From positions 1 to 28,507 of IMG/VR virus record IMGVR_UViG_3300048033_001438: DNA of 28,507 nucleotides, one strand, 5' to 3'. Numbering within the stretch: position 1 is the first letter of the stretch; each line of letters starts with the position of its first letter. The notes under the pieces were generated by a model. It saw only the letters and a program-made list of their open reading frames with translations, was not told where the DNA came from and searched no databases. Shown in pieces: positions 7,013-15,659 of the stretch. The stretch is from a virus. The translations under genes were made by a program, and so were the position numbers.

Positions 7013-8384
7013 AAATTTTAACATAAGCTGAAGAGTCTTCAGTCTTACTTCCTGCGTAATTAATTAGTTTTGTAATCCAACGATTAGTCTTTCTTCCTCC
7101 AAAACGTTCAACCGCTTCGATCATATAAAGTGTACCAAGTTTAGCGTGAATCCAAGGGCCATCTTTTGTTTTAATGTTTTCGTCGAATTCTTTACGAGGT
7201 GTTCCTTCGACCTTTTCCATTAGTTTAAACATTTTTTCTGATTCTTTTTTATCACCTTTTAAAATTTTCTTTGCGGCGCGGGAAATTGTTTTAACTTCAG
7301 GAAGAACGATTCTTAAAGTTTGTTTTGCAGAGTCTTTAATATAACCCCAACCAACACCTCCACCACGTGCAGTTTTACCTTCAATTTCCGCTTTAATAGA
7401 ACCATAGGCGCTATTGTCTTTAATCATTAAATAACCGTCATCATATTGAATGGTACCACCTTTTGAAGACCAAACATCTCCACGACCGGACTTAATTGCT
7501 TTAGCGCCAGTCTTTAATACTTTGTAGTCATCAGTATCAGGCGGAAGTTCAACGTTAAGTTCTTTAGACTTTGCTTTCTTATTAATTTTCTTAAGCGAAA
7601 TACCTACACACGTACGATTTACAAAATGTTCTAAAATAGATTTTTGTAAACCTCTAACAGTTCCTGTATTTAAAGACTTAATATCAAAGTTTGGTGCAAC
7701 GGCCCAGATGTCACCAGGATTCCATTTATCATCGGTGAACTTTGGAAAGTCGTTGTTTTTGAATGCTTCATTCTTTGCTTGATAAATTGCTTTCATCAAT
7801 TTAGAATCGCGGTGGAATGTCATACCCTTTTTAATATAACCTTCTTTAATTAGAAGTTGCGATGAAAGATATGAACTGTTTTTCCAAGCATCATCAATCG
7901 CCAAAATTTCTTTTAATGATGTCTTACCAACATCAACTTTTTTAAATGCACTTGTTAAAACTTCATCGGTATAATCATCAATTGGAGTAGCAACTCCTAA
8001 ATCTAACATTGCTGCACACCAAACGCATTGTGCCGCTTCTGCAATTGCTGTTTGTAGTGTACCTCCACCGGCACCTGCTCCTCCACCACCAAATGGTGCA
8101 GACTTTTTCAATTGACTAATCTTAATAGAATTGCCTTTAGTATCAAGCATAGCAAAGATGTTTCCATCTTTTTCGTATTGATCGATTGCTTTCATAGCGC
8201 CATCGATATCACCCACGATTATTGTACCACCTTTTACAAGTTCAAGTGGTTTCTTAGCTTGAATTAATTTACGAAGAATATCAGTACGAGCTTCACCTGT
8301 TTTTGAATTAGGTTTCCCTAATTCGCCAGATCCAAGGTTCGTTCCTTCTTCTAAATATTTTGCAAATGATAATAGTTTAAGCAT
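7005..8384 (-). CDS. Putative packaged head protein of unknown activity
   Basis: 459 residues. The N terminus MLKLLSFAKYLEEG resembles the capsid-targeting peptides, with a clear LEE^G cut site after E13. Residues ~95-130 contain a Gly-rich stretch (FGGGGAGAGGGTLQTAIAEA) followed by CVWCAA; residues ~222-235 contain KWNPGDIW. I recall both motifs from other phage proteins without a known role. The C-terminal third is rich in Lys. ATG 8384 overlaps the ATPase gene by 8 bp, so the two are probably translated together. The fold may be enzymatic, since the Gly-rich, CxxC and WNPxDIW motifs look like active-site rather than scaffold sequence, but this is conjecture. Confidence 0.75.
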   Translation of the reverse strand: MLKLLSFAKYLEEGTNLGSGELGKPNSKTGEARTDILRKLIQAKKPLELVKGGTIIVGDIDGAMKAIDQYEKDGNIFAMLDTKGNSIKISQLKKSAPFGGGGAGAGGGTLQTAIAEAAQCVWCAAMLDLGVATPIDDYTDEVLTSAFKKVDVGKTSLKEILAIDDAWKNSSYLSSQLLIKEGYIKKGMTFHRDSKLMKAIYQAKNEAFKNNDFPKFTDDKWNPGDIWAVAPNFDIKSLNTGTVRGLQKSILEHFVNRTCVGISLKKINKKAKSKELNVELPPDTDDYKVLKTGAKAIKSGRGDVWSSKGGTIQYDDGYLMIKDNSAYGSIKAEIEGKTARGGGVGWGYIKDSAKQTLRIVLPEVKTISRAAKKILKGDKKESEKMFKLMEKVEGTPRKEFDENIKTKDGPWIHAKLGTLYMIEAVERFGGRKTNRWITKLINYAGSKTEDSSAYVKIYE

Positions 8385-9927
8385 ACGTTTCGATCATTCG
8401 TGTTAAATCGCCATCTGATATATTTACTCCTGATTTAAGAGTACCTGCCTGCATGTTCAAAGCGCGGGAAAGTTTACGTAAGTTAGCAGTTTGTTTAGAC
8501 GTACCTTTACGAAGTAAGTCAACTGTCTTTTTACGTGCTGCGGAATCAAGTTTTAAGTCACCGTCTAATTTAATTTTATCAACAATGGTTTCCATGAAGT
8601 CATAGATTTCGCTTTCAGTTGGATCGATCTCAATCATAAATGCTCGAGTACGTAATGCGCCATCAGGATCAAGTTTATCCATCTTCAAATTAGAGATAAA
8701 AATAACTTTACCCGTAAATTCGAAGAAGCGCGGTATTTTGTTATCATCAATTAGTTCTTGAGGATCTTCATAATCGTCAGGCTCAACAACATTTTTTCCC
8801 ATTTTATTCCATACAAGCTTTCTAACTTTCTTAGTATCAGTTGCTGCTTTAAACATATTACGAGATTCTTGATCTTTTAGCGCATCGTCAGAATCATCAA
8901 AGAAAACAATTTCGTTTTGATGTTTAAACAACAGTGAGTAGATACCTGCAGCAGATGCTGTACCAGTATTTTTGAAATAGCCATTTCCATCAGAAAGGCC
9001 CATACCATTTAAAACTTTTTCGACTGTAAATGTTTTACCAATACCACCTCGACCTGCAACAAATAATGCATTCGACGCGCCAGATACAGTCATCTTAATT
9101 AAATTTTCTAAGTCAGCAAGTTGCTTTTCATATGTAAGCTTTTCTTTGTTAGCTTCTAACTCATCAAGTTGTGAGTCGTGTGCATAGGTTTCTTTGGCTG
9201 AACCACTACGAATAGTTCCTGAAGTTGCACCAATAGCAGTAAGAATATTTGACTTCTGTGAAAGAAGTTTCTTTTCATCTTTCTTACTGCCTTTCCAAAT
9301 ATATTGTCTACCTACCTTTTTAATAATAGCAGGATTCTGTGCTTCCATTTCATCAAAGATTTTAATACCTACAGACTTCCAAACTTTAAATACCTTTTGC
9401 TTAGTAAATCCTGGACTTGAAATAAGACTTACCACATTGTCGTAAGCATCGTCAGGATCAACTGCTTCTGTAATACATTTAAGATCTTCAGGGGCAAAAT
9501 CTTCTTTTAACGAAATATCGCTTGGATAAGAAACAAATTTACCACTTTTCACTTTACCGCTTTTTACCATATCAGCGACTTGAGGAAGTACTTGGACCAA
9601 TGACACGTCTCTATCAAATGAGATGTGATATGTTGGTCCTTGTGTTGAACCATTCCACATATCAATCGATGTTAAGTTTTGTGAACTAGCTCCACCAACA
9701 CTTTTCCAATTAAAGCGAATTGATTCAATCTTTTTACCAGGTGCATAATACCTTAAGCCGTATCCTGCACCATTTGAGTTCTTAAATTTTTCTAATCCTA
9801 AATTAGCAAACATGGACTTAATACCTGTTTTCTTTCTTAAATATTTTAGGATAATATTGCCAGCCTTTTCTAAAGAGCTAGTTGCGAGTTCTTCCGTAAT
9901 ATAATCTTTAAATTGCATAGTTCCCAT
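8377..9927 (-). CDS. P-loop (AAA+-like) ATPase with capsid-targeting-like N terminus
   Basis: 516 residues. The C-terminal half is a P-loop ATPase: Walker A GRGGIGKT (292-299), Walker B IVFFDDSDD (340-348), sensor-1-like IFISN (409-413) and an arginine-finger-like LRTRAF (425-430). The first ~150 residues are a separate domain. An ITE^A site after E154 would release the ATPase part from it. The N terminus (MQFKDYITEEL from the second ATG) resembles T4 capsid-targeting sequence with an ITE cut. ATG 9927 is followed in frame by ATG 9918 with GGGAACT between them. It is the first gene after the late promoter at 9959-9966 and heads the largest late operon. The ATPase fold is clear; head packaging is inferred. 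Confidence 0.85.
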   Translation of the reverse strand: MGTMQFKDYITEELATSSLEKAGNIILKYLRKKTGIKSMFANLGLEKFKNSNGAGYGLRYYAPGKKIESIRFNWKSVGGASSQNLTSIDMWNGSTQGPTYHISFDRDVSLVQVLPQVADMVKSGKVKSGKFVSYPSDISLKEDFAPEDLKCITEAVDPDDAYDNVVSLISSPGFTKQKVFKVWKSVGIKIFDEMEAQNPAIIKKVGRQYIWKGSKKDEKKLLSQKSNILTAIGATSGTIRSGSAKETYAHDSQLDELEANKEKLTYEKQLADLENLIKMTVSGASNALFVAGRGGIGKTFTVEKVLNGMGLSDGNGYFKNTGTASAAGIYSLLFKHQNEIVFFDDSDDALKDQESRNMFKAATDTKKVRKLVWNKMGKNVVEPDDYEDPQELIDDNKIPRFFEFTGKVIFISNLKMDKLDPDGALRTRAFMIEIDPTESEIYDFMETIVDKIKLDGDLKLDSAARKKTVDLLRKGTSKQTANLRKLSRALNMQAGTLKSGVNISDGDLTRMIETYA

Positions 9928-9958
9928 AGTGTGTTGAATTTAATGTGTTTGTTAAATC

Positions 9959-9966
9959 TATTTATA
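9959..9966 (-). promoter_or_regulatory. T4-type late promoter heading the large late operon
   Basis: Exact TATAAATA on the minus strand, in the gap between the metalloprotease gene and the ATPase gene. The predicted leader of about 26 nt is A/C-rich with no Shine-Dalgarno sequence. Seven tightly packed late genes (9927 down to the NTase gene ending at 2989) lack another intergenic promoter and probably depend on this one. Confidence 0.82.
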
Positions 9967-9978
9967 ATAAAACACTCT

Positions 9979-10455
9979 TTAATAGTTGGCCCATTTGCAA
10001 TTTTTCCATTGACTTTGTTCAAACCATCGTATAAATAATCCTCGTTCACGGCCGTGCGCTTCAATTTCCCAAGGGTGATCATAGTAATTTAAAGACTCAA
10101 GATCGACTGTTTTGCCTTTCCACTTACACAATTTGATTGTTCGAGAAAAATCTTTTAGCTCTCCTCGAGCGTATTGCTTTACGTGGACCATCTCATGCGC
10201 TACAGTTGAAAGCATTTCTTGTAAAGGCTGCGATGAGTTAACTCGCATAGTAAATTCACGAGGTCTATTGCACAATTCATCTTCCCATATGCAGTCGCCA
10301 GATACACCATCCTTTTCATCAAGCTTATTAATTAGTTGAATATTAACAAAAAGTTTATTTTGCAGCCGAGGCATTAGATGTAACCCAATCCAATGAGCAA
10401 TATCGCCAGCCATTTCCCTTTTCTTTGAACCTGAACCTATTACTGTAATAAACAT
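9979..10455 (-). CDS. SprT-like zinc metalloprotease
   Basis: 158 residues. The motif VAHEMVHVKQY supplies the zincin HExxH signature (H87, E88, H91), and HPWEIEAHGRE about 40 residues later supplies a third, acidic zinc ligand, the layout of SprT/Spartan and WSS1-like proteases. Known family members degrade proteins crosslinked to DNA or engaged with it. There is no signal peptide, so it acts in the cytoplasm. ATG 10455 shares its A with the TAA of the helicase 41 gene, so it is translationally coupled to the replication operon starting at uvsX. Inference: removal of protein from replicating or damaged phage DNA, or host protein turnover. Confidence 0.82.
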   Translation of the reverse strand: MFITVIGSGSKKREMAGDIAHWIGLHLMPRLQNKLFVNIQLINKLDEKDGVSGDCIWEDELCNRPREFTMRVNSSQPLQEMLSTVAHEMVHVKQYARGELKDFSRTIKLCKWKGKTVDLESLNYYDHPWEIEAHGRERGLFIRWFEQSQWKNCKWANY

Positions 10456-11819
10456 TATATCTTAAATGCGCTAAAGTCATTGTTCACCGGTGCAGAAGGT
10501 GTAGTAATTTCATCGCTTGATAATGTTTGTGCTGAATCTTCTACATCGTATAATCGCATTTTAGATCGATCAATTCCAACGACGAATCTTTTATCTTGTG
10601 TTGGATCGTTATATCGATTCTTAAGCTGTTTGACCATAAGCTGATTCATACTTTCAAGTTGTTCTGTTGAAATAAGAGCAAGCATTAAGTCGGCAGTTGC
10701 TGGTAAACCAAATGATTCTGATGTATCAGTAAGTTCAACATCGGTATTACCAAATCCTGTACGAGTAACCTGTGTTGCAGACCAAATAGGAATATTGTTT
10801 TCAACCGCAAGGCCACGTAGTTCTTCAGCAATTGCTTTAATAAGTGAATACGTATTCACTGAACCGCCAAGGCCTTTCATTCGAGAACTACCACAAATAT
10901 TCAAATAGTCAATATAGACTACATCTGGTTTGAAATCTTTCTTTAGCTTAAGTTCATCTAAGAGCGCTCTGAAATGTCCAACATGAGCTGTTGCGGTTGG
11001 ATATTCTTTAACAATAAGTTTTCCTCGTGTTTTTTCTTTGAGCTTGTGCACTTTGGAATTAAATAGTTCCCGAGGCAACGTCTCAAGCTGATCAATCGGC
11101 ACGTCAAATAGGTTTGCATCGATTCGTTCAGCAATCCTTTCTTCTGCCATTTCCAAGGTGATATAAAGCACGTTTTGTCCTGCGGCGAGATTGGCAGAAG
11201 CAAAGTGGCACATAGCCAAAGACTTTCCAACACCTGTACCTGCAAGTATGATATTGAGAGTTTTGTTTGAAACACCACCTTTGGTAATAGTGTTGAACAT
11301 AGATAAGTCAAAAGGTATTTTATCTTCTTGAAGATGATAGAAATCAAATCGTTTTTCTGAGTTTTCAAAATAATCGTGACCAACATTAGTATCAAAAGAC
11401 ACCTGTAATGCCTTTGATAAAATACCGGGGATAGCACCGTCGGTTAACTGTGTGTCCTTTCCATCTATGATGCCAATTGATTTTATGATTGCAAGATATA
11501 CTGCTCTTTGCTTACACCATTCCTCGGTCGAGTTCAGTAGCCATTCTCGTTCCACTTCTTCATGATTTTTCAAGTCAACAATGAGATTATGAATTTCATT
11601 ACGAATTGATTTATTTATATAATCAGACTTTTGGAACTCAACATCAAGTGCTGACGATGAAGGTAGCTTATTAAATTTTTGTAAAAACTGCAAAATAAGC
11701 TCGTAAACAGGCTTATGCTCGTTTTCAAAATAGTCTGCCTTTATATGTGGCAGAGCTTTTCTACAATATTCTTCGTCGTGTGTTAAGTTTTTAAGTATTA
11801 GCGTTTGTAGATTTGTCAT
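10455..11819 (-). CDS. 41: Replicative DNA helicase (T4 gp41 type)
   Basis: 454 residues, close to the 475 of T4 gp41. This is the hexameric 5'-3' replicative helicase of the DnaB/RecA-like class, which unwinds DNA ahead of the polymerase and works with the primase. The N-terminal domain opens like T4 gp41 (LTHDEEYCRKALPHIKADYF). Walker A is AGTGVGKS (193-200), followed by the YITLEMAEERIAERIDANL helicase motif, Walker B VVYIDYLNI, and SATQVTRTGF. The first 29 bp overlap the small gene downstream of uvsX. The context uvsX - small gene - 41 is conserved in T4-like phages. Confidence 0.96.
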   Translation of the reverse strand: MTNLQTLILKNLTHDEEYCRKALPHIKADYFENEHKPVYELILQFLQKFNKLPSSSALDVEFQKSDYINKSIRNEIHNLIVDLKNHEEVEREWLLNSTEEWCKQRAVYLAIIKSIGIIDGKDTQLTDGAIPGILSKALQVSFDTNVGHDYFENSEKRFDFYHLQEDKIPFDLSMFNTITKGGVSNKTLNIILAGTGVGKSLAMCHFASANLAAGQNVLYITLEMAEERIAERIDANLFDVPIDQLETLPRELFNSKVHKLKEKTRGKLIVKEYPTATAHVGHFRALLDELKLKKDFKPDVVYIDYLNICGSSRMKGLGGSVNTYSLIKAIAEELRGLAVENNIPIWSATQVTRTGFGNTDVELTDTSESFGLPATADLMLALISTEQLESMNQLMVKQLKNRYNDPTQDKRFVVGIDRSKMRLYDVEDSAQTLSSDEITTPSAPVNNDFSAFKI

Positions 11820-12096
11820 TATTTAGTTGTTCTTCAAGTAACTGAGTCAATATGTCTCCCATAAAATTCTTAAAATCTTCTGAATTTTGAAGTTCTTCTT
11901 TGTTAAGATTTTCGGGGACTTCATCAAGTTTAAAGTCAAATTTCACGTTAAGTTGTGCGTTGGCCTCATCTTCGTGTAATGTAACTTTACCATAAGTATA
12001 TACTACACCAAGATAGGGACCTTGTACAACCTTAAGTGAATAGAGTTCACTCGAAGGTTTTTCAACGAATTGAACTGTTTCGTCAATATTAATCAT
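11791..12096 (-). CDS. Small conserved protein between uvsX and gene 41
   Basis: 101 residues, acidic, with no recognisable domain. The first ~60 residues alternate in beta-strand fashion (SSELYSLKVVQGPYLGVVYT), and the C-terminal part is helical and polar. ATG 12096 overlaps the uvsX stop by 8 bp, and its own end overlaps helicase gene 41 by 29 bp, so all three are coupled. Its place suggests a recombination or helicase-loading accessory role (T4 encodes gp40 next to 41), but the sequence gives no support for a specific function. Confidence 0.8.
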   Translation of the reverse strand: MINIDETVQFVEKPSSELYSLKVVQGPYLGVVYTYGKVTLHEDEANAQLNVKFDFKLDEVPENLNKEELQNSEDFKNFMGDILTQLLEEQLNNDKSTNANT

Positions 12097-13147
12097 TATT
12101 TTCTACCACTGCCACTTCTTCTTCACCGAGAATAGACTTATAAGCTACCTTATAACGCTTTTCAATGTGTTGAGCAAAATCTGTATTATTAAAGACGTTA
12201 TCCCAAAATTCTTTTTTCAAGGTGTCTTTCATGCGTACATTGCCAGAAAGTTCTTCACCTGTTTCGGGATTCTTTGCTTGATACCAACCATTCTTAGGTT
12301 TAATAACGTATCCTGTTTCAAGGGCAACTTCTGTAAGGCCTGACCATTTTTCAATACCACCTTCCCAAGAAACTGAGATTGGAATCTTTGACTTTTCCTT
12401 TACAAATCGTGACTTTTCGACATTGACTACAAAGTCGTATCCTACAACTTCTGTACCAACTTTGTCTTGACGACGGCCAATAATCCATACGTTATCTGCT
12501 GAGTACATTACGCCAGTACCACCTGAAACGATTTGCTTAGGGAATAACCCTTGTTCCATATAAGTATGATTAATTGCTAACAGTGGTACATCTTTGAGCG
12601 TAAGCATAGGAGTAATCATACGGAACAATCCTTTAAGTGCTTTTGCACGTGTCATGTCCGCAACTGACTTCATATTTTCAGCATCTTCAACTTCCTTTTT
12701 AGAAGCGATATTACCTACTGAGTCAATAACGACAATTACTTTTTCTTTACGTTCAATTTCATTTAGCTGATGAACAAGATCAAATTTAAGTTCTTCAATG
12801 TTTGTAACAGGCGTATGAAGTACACGACTTGTATCTACGTCGAATGCTTCGAAATAAGACTGTGGTGAACCAAATTCTGAATCATAGAATAGTAGTACTG
12901 CGTCCTTGTGCTTTTTCAAATAAGCGCTTGCCATAAGCAATGCAAATGAAGTTTTAAAGTGTTTTGATGGACCAGCTAAAACCGTAAGTCCTGAAGCCAA
13001 TCCTCCATCGATCGATCCTGAAAGTGCAACGTTTACCATTGGCACTGATGTGGTGGTGAGTTCTTTTTCACCGAATAGTTTCGAATCTGCAAGCACTTCA
13101 GCACCAGTAGTTCGAGATGATTTTTTTAGTTTTTCTAATAGTGACAT
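12089..13147 (-). CDS. uvsX: UvsX, RecA-like recombinase
   Basis: 352 residues (T4 UvsX is 391). It forms filaments on ssDNA and drives strand exchange for recombination-dependent replication. Walker A is GPSKHFKT (59-66), matching the T4 UvsX GPSKSFKS form; Walker B is KVIVVIDSVGNI. The RecA-type L1/L2 region lies around LAINHTYMEQGLFPKQIVSGG. Its promoter (13171-13199) leaves a leader of about 16 nt with AAGGA placed 5 nt from the ATG, one of the few good Shine-Dalgarno sequences in the window. Downstream genes follow without gaps. Confidence 0.96.
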   Translation of the reverse strand: MSLLEKLKKSSRTTGAEVLADSKLFGEKELTTTSVPMVNVALSGSIDGGLASGLTVLAGPSKHFKTSFALLMASAYLKKHKDAVLLFYDSEFGSPQSYFEAFDVDTSRVLHTPVTNIEELKFDLVHQLNEIERKEKVIVVIDSVGNIASKKEVEDAENMKSVADMTRAKALKGLFRMITPMLTLKDVPLLAINHTYMEQGLFPKQIVSGGTGVMYSADNVWIIGRRQDKVGTEVVGYDFVVNVEKSRFVKEKSKIPISVSWEGGIEKWSGLTEVALETGYVIKPKNGWYQAKNPETGEELSGNVRMKDTLKKEFWDNVFNNTDFAQHIEKRYKVAYKSILGEEEVAVVENND

Positions 13148-13170
13148 ATATTTCCTTAATTAATAGCTAT

Positions 13171-13199
13171 ATTATACCATAAGTTATGATATTTGTATA
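13171..13199 (-). promoter_or_regulatory. Early-type promoter of uvsX operon
   Basis: Minus strand: TATACA, 17 nt, TATAAT. The spacer ends AACTTATGG, the element shared with the other early-type promoters here. The -10 ends 23 nt before the ATG, leaving a normal leader with AAGGA. Confidence 0.85.
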
Positions 13200-13202
13200 C
13201 CC

Positions 13203-14393
13203 CTAAATAAAAGTTTCTAGGGTTTGAGGAGTTTCTTCGTAATCTACAACTCCAGTTTTATTGTCGAAAACCGCGAATTCGGCTTCTCTTGTATCTAGTT
13301 TTCCATCCAACCAATCGTGAATATTTTGAGCCATATCCTCCGCGGTTGTAACCGGAACATTTTGACAAATCATATTTAGATTTTTTCTTCCACCTTGAAG
13401 TTGAAAATCGCTTGGCATTTTCATAATTGCTAAACATTCACGAACGGTAAGATATCGATCTTCATCAGGATGAGTTAAGCACGTAGGCATATGACCAACA
13501 AAAGCTCCAATATAGTCTTTTGGTATTTCGGTTGTTTTCCTCATAATGTTACCACCTGATTCAAGCTTTTTATGAATTTCTAAGCAGCGCTTAGCCTGTT
13601 TGTCAAACCCATTTGCAGCCATCCATTCTGAAACTTCATCGTATTTAATACCACGGTTTTCCAAATAATCAAGAGGATTAATTGTTTTCTCAATCTTTTC
13701 TTGAAATTGCTTGTGAGTAATTCCACCTTCAAGCTCTTCCAAAACGTACTTATAGAACGGGTTATCGCTTGGCTTATGCTTATTAGTAAGCTCATTCATT
13801 GGATCGTCTTCTGAAACAAATGCATTTCGAATAGTATCTTCAATCTTTTCGTGTGGACGACGATAAAAAAGCATATGAGGAATGTGGTTGCCTTGCCAAA
13901 AGAAATAAAACGATCTATCGCGAGTTTGACTTAACCCATGCATTTTTGATTTTGTTTTATACAACGACATAGTATAACCATTTTCCTTTGCTATTTTACG
14001 GAGTTGCTTAACAATTGGTGCACCCATCTTAGACGCAAGTCTTGGTGCATTTTCTCCCCAAAATACTTTAGGTTTTACTTTACTTAAAACATATTTTGCA
14101 GATTCAATCATCCAATCATTCGCTTTATTATCAGTAGAAGCTGATGGGCTAAGAGAGGATAACCCCGCACAAGGACAAACCGCGTTAACAACATCAACAT
14201 GATCTGTTCTACCATTACCTTCATCAATTACGTGATAAGGCACTTCATGATTATAGTGTTCCAATAATTGAGAATCATTCGCTGCAAAAGCGCTGTATGA
14301 TAAAATATACTTAGGCTTTTTTGCAAAGACGTTTTCCATTGCTAGGGTTTCACCACCAATAAGTGGTACACATGATGCGTAACTATATGACAT
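13203..14393 (-). CDS. C5-cytosine DNA methyltransferase-like protein
   Basis: 396 residues. Methyltransferase motifs appear in order: catalytic motif IV CPCAGLS (73-79, catalytic Cys75), motif VI ENAP (114-117), motif VIII QTRDR (156-160), a variable region, and a C-terminal motif IX/X block (RYLTVRECLAIMKMP and NVPVTTAEDMAQNI). The N-terminal SAM loop (VPLIGGETLAMENVF) is less canonical than usual. The gene overlaps alpha-glucosyltransferase by 11 bp and ends the modification operon. This is odd: gene 42 should supply hydroxymethylcytosine, leaving few unmodified cytosines to methylate. It may act before replacement, on host DNA, or with altered chemistry. The fold is secure; specificity is unknown. 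Confidence 0.85.
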   Translation of the reverse strand: MSYSYASCVPLIGGETLAMENVFAKKPKYILSYSAFAANDSQLLEHYNHEVPYHVIDEGNGRTDHVDVVNAVCPCAGLSSLSPSASTDNKANDWMIESAKYVLSKVKPKVFWGENAPRLASKMGAPIVKQLRKIAKENGYTMSLYKTKSKMHGLSQTRDRSFYFFWQGNHIPHMLFYRRPHEKIEDTIRNAFVSEDDPMNELTNKHKPSDNPFYKYVLEELEGGITHKQFQEKIEKTINPLDYLENRGIKYDEVSEWMAANGFDKQAKRCLEIHKKLESGGNIMRKTTEIPKDYIGAFVGHMPTCLTHPDEDRYLTVRECLAIMKMPSDFQLQGGRKNLNMICQNVPVTTAEDMAQNIHDWLDGKLDTREAEFAVFDNKTGVVDYEETPQTLETFI

Positions 14394-15588
14394 TTTTAAT
14401 ATTCTCCATTATATCTTTAAACGTATATGATGCATCTTGGTGAAGTTTATAAAACTCATAAGCATCATTTCTCATTTTATTGCGTTTTTCGGTGTTATCG
14501 TAAAGTTGTAACATCTGATCGAGCGTTTCATCAAAGTTGTTTTCATCAAACCAAATTGTTCCAGAGTTTTCGTGTTCTGAAAGTTTTCCGCCATAGTGTC
14601 TATGAGTACAAGCATCACCATACCTTTTATTGAATACTGGTATTGTTCCTGTGCATACAACTTCACAGTGAGTGTATTCAATTGAACGTTGAATGAAGTG
14701 AGGTTTCATTCTTGAAAGCTGATATCCAAAGCCAACCTTTGACATTCTTTCAAGCATTTCCTCTTGAACGTATGGGCCAAAGACTTGTACATGTGAGCCA
14801 TGAGCTTCTGACAAATCATATTCATTGGGGTTTTCTGCAAGTAGATTTTCAAATTCAGATAGTTCTCTAAATCCTAAGAAAGCAGGTGAACGCTCAATGC
14901 CTTCGTACGTAGTAAGCATGTCGTTTAGCATTAAGTAGTTGTTATGGTACTTAAACATTTCGATATAGCCTTTCCAAGAAGTTGTTCTGCCAATCCACTT
15001 ATGATGATGTTGATCTTCACAGGTTTCTTTCCAATACTTTTCTTTTACTTCATCGAAATACATTCCAGGCTGAAAGGCCACAATAGGTGTTCCTTCTTCT
15101 TCACCAAATAGTGTAACACTGCCTCCTACTTTTTCACCTGCGTATTTTGCAAAATCATTTGTTGTTGAATGAACAAATATAATATTAGCTCGTTCAATTG
15201 CTTCATCTAATCCACCATTGCGACGAATAGATGCCATCGCGTGGTCGTGTTGAATTAAAGCAACCGGTACTTTAATTTCAGACAACATCCTTTTAAAATT
15301 TTCAATTGCTTCTTCTTTTAAGCTTAAAGCAGGCAATGAATTTATAATAGCAATATCAGATTGATTTACTTCTTCAATCATCGCATCAACTTCATCATCT
15401 TTTGAGAACTTAAGCTGATGGATGTTATCAGTGTTATGAGCATTTTTTCTTGTCCAAGATTTATCTTTAGACGCAAATACCTTATACGTATAATCATTGC
15501 GCTCGTAATACTTACATTGCTCAATGGTAAATTTAGTCACTCCGCAGCCTTCAATGCCGCGGCCCATTATAATTGATATATTTTTCAT
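14383..15588 (-). CDS. agt: Alpha-glucosyltransferase for hydroxymethylcytosine DNA (T4 Agt type)
   Basis: 401 residues, similar in length to T4 Agt. It transfers glucose from UDP-glucose to 5-hydroxymethylcytosine in phage DNA, protecting it from nucleases. Several blocks match my memory of T4 Agt closely: MGRGIEGCGVTKFTIEQ at the N terminus, then INSLPALSLKE, QHDHA, WIGRTTSWKG, EGIERSPAFL, and EEMLERMSKVGFGYQLS with the following RSIEYTH and CGTIPVF-like segment. ATG 15588 is chosen because it aligns with the T4 start and forms an ATGA overlap with the upstream small membrane ORF. With gene 42 upstream, this is strong evidence for glucosylated hydroxymethylcytosine DNA. Confidence 0.93.
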   Translation of the reverse strand: MKNISIIMGRGIEGCGVTKFTIEQCKYYERNDYTYKVFASKDKSWTRKNAHNTDNIHQLKFSKDDEVDAMIEEVNQSDIAIINSLPALSLKEEAIENFKRMLSEIKVPVALIQHDHAMASIRRNGGLDEAIERANIIFVHSTTNDFAKYAGEKVGGSVTLFGEEEGTPIVAFQPGMYFDEVKEKYWKETCEDQHHHKWIGRTTSWKGYIEMFKYHNNYLMLNDMLTTYEGIERSPAFLGFRELSEFENLLAENPNEYDLSEAHGSHVQVFGPYVQEEMLERMSKVGFGYQLSRMKPHFIQRSIEYTHCEVVCTGTIPVFNKRYGDACTHRHYGGKLSEHENSGTIWFDENNFDETLDQMLQLYDNTEKRNKMRNDAYEFYKLHQDASYTFKDIMENIKNVI

Positions 15589-15659
15589 AAAGTCATTAGC
15601 CAACATATCGCAACACCGAGTGCTACAAATAATGCTATTGTCATATCTATTGGAATCAT
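15585..15659 (-). CDS. 24-residue membrane microprotein
   Basis: A tiny frame, MIPIDMTIALFVALGVAICW followed by LMTL, forming a single hydrophobic helix from about residue 7 to the end. The ATG at 15659 overlaps the stop of the preceding gene as ATGA, and its own TGA overlaps the ATG of alpha-glucosyltransferase the same way. It exactly fills a gap in a tightly coupled operon, which argues for translation. The function is unknown; it could be a membrane effector or a device for coupling translation. Confidence 0.62.
   Translation of the reverse strand: MIPIDMTIALFVALGVAICWLMTL

Noticed and set aside
10030-10037. TATAAATA on the plus strand
   Set aside because: It lies inside the metalloprotease gene, and no plus-strand gene follows.
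11612-11619. TATAAATA on the minus strand
   Set aside because: It lies within helicase gene 41, far from any start.
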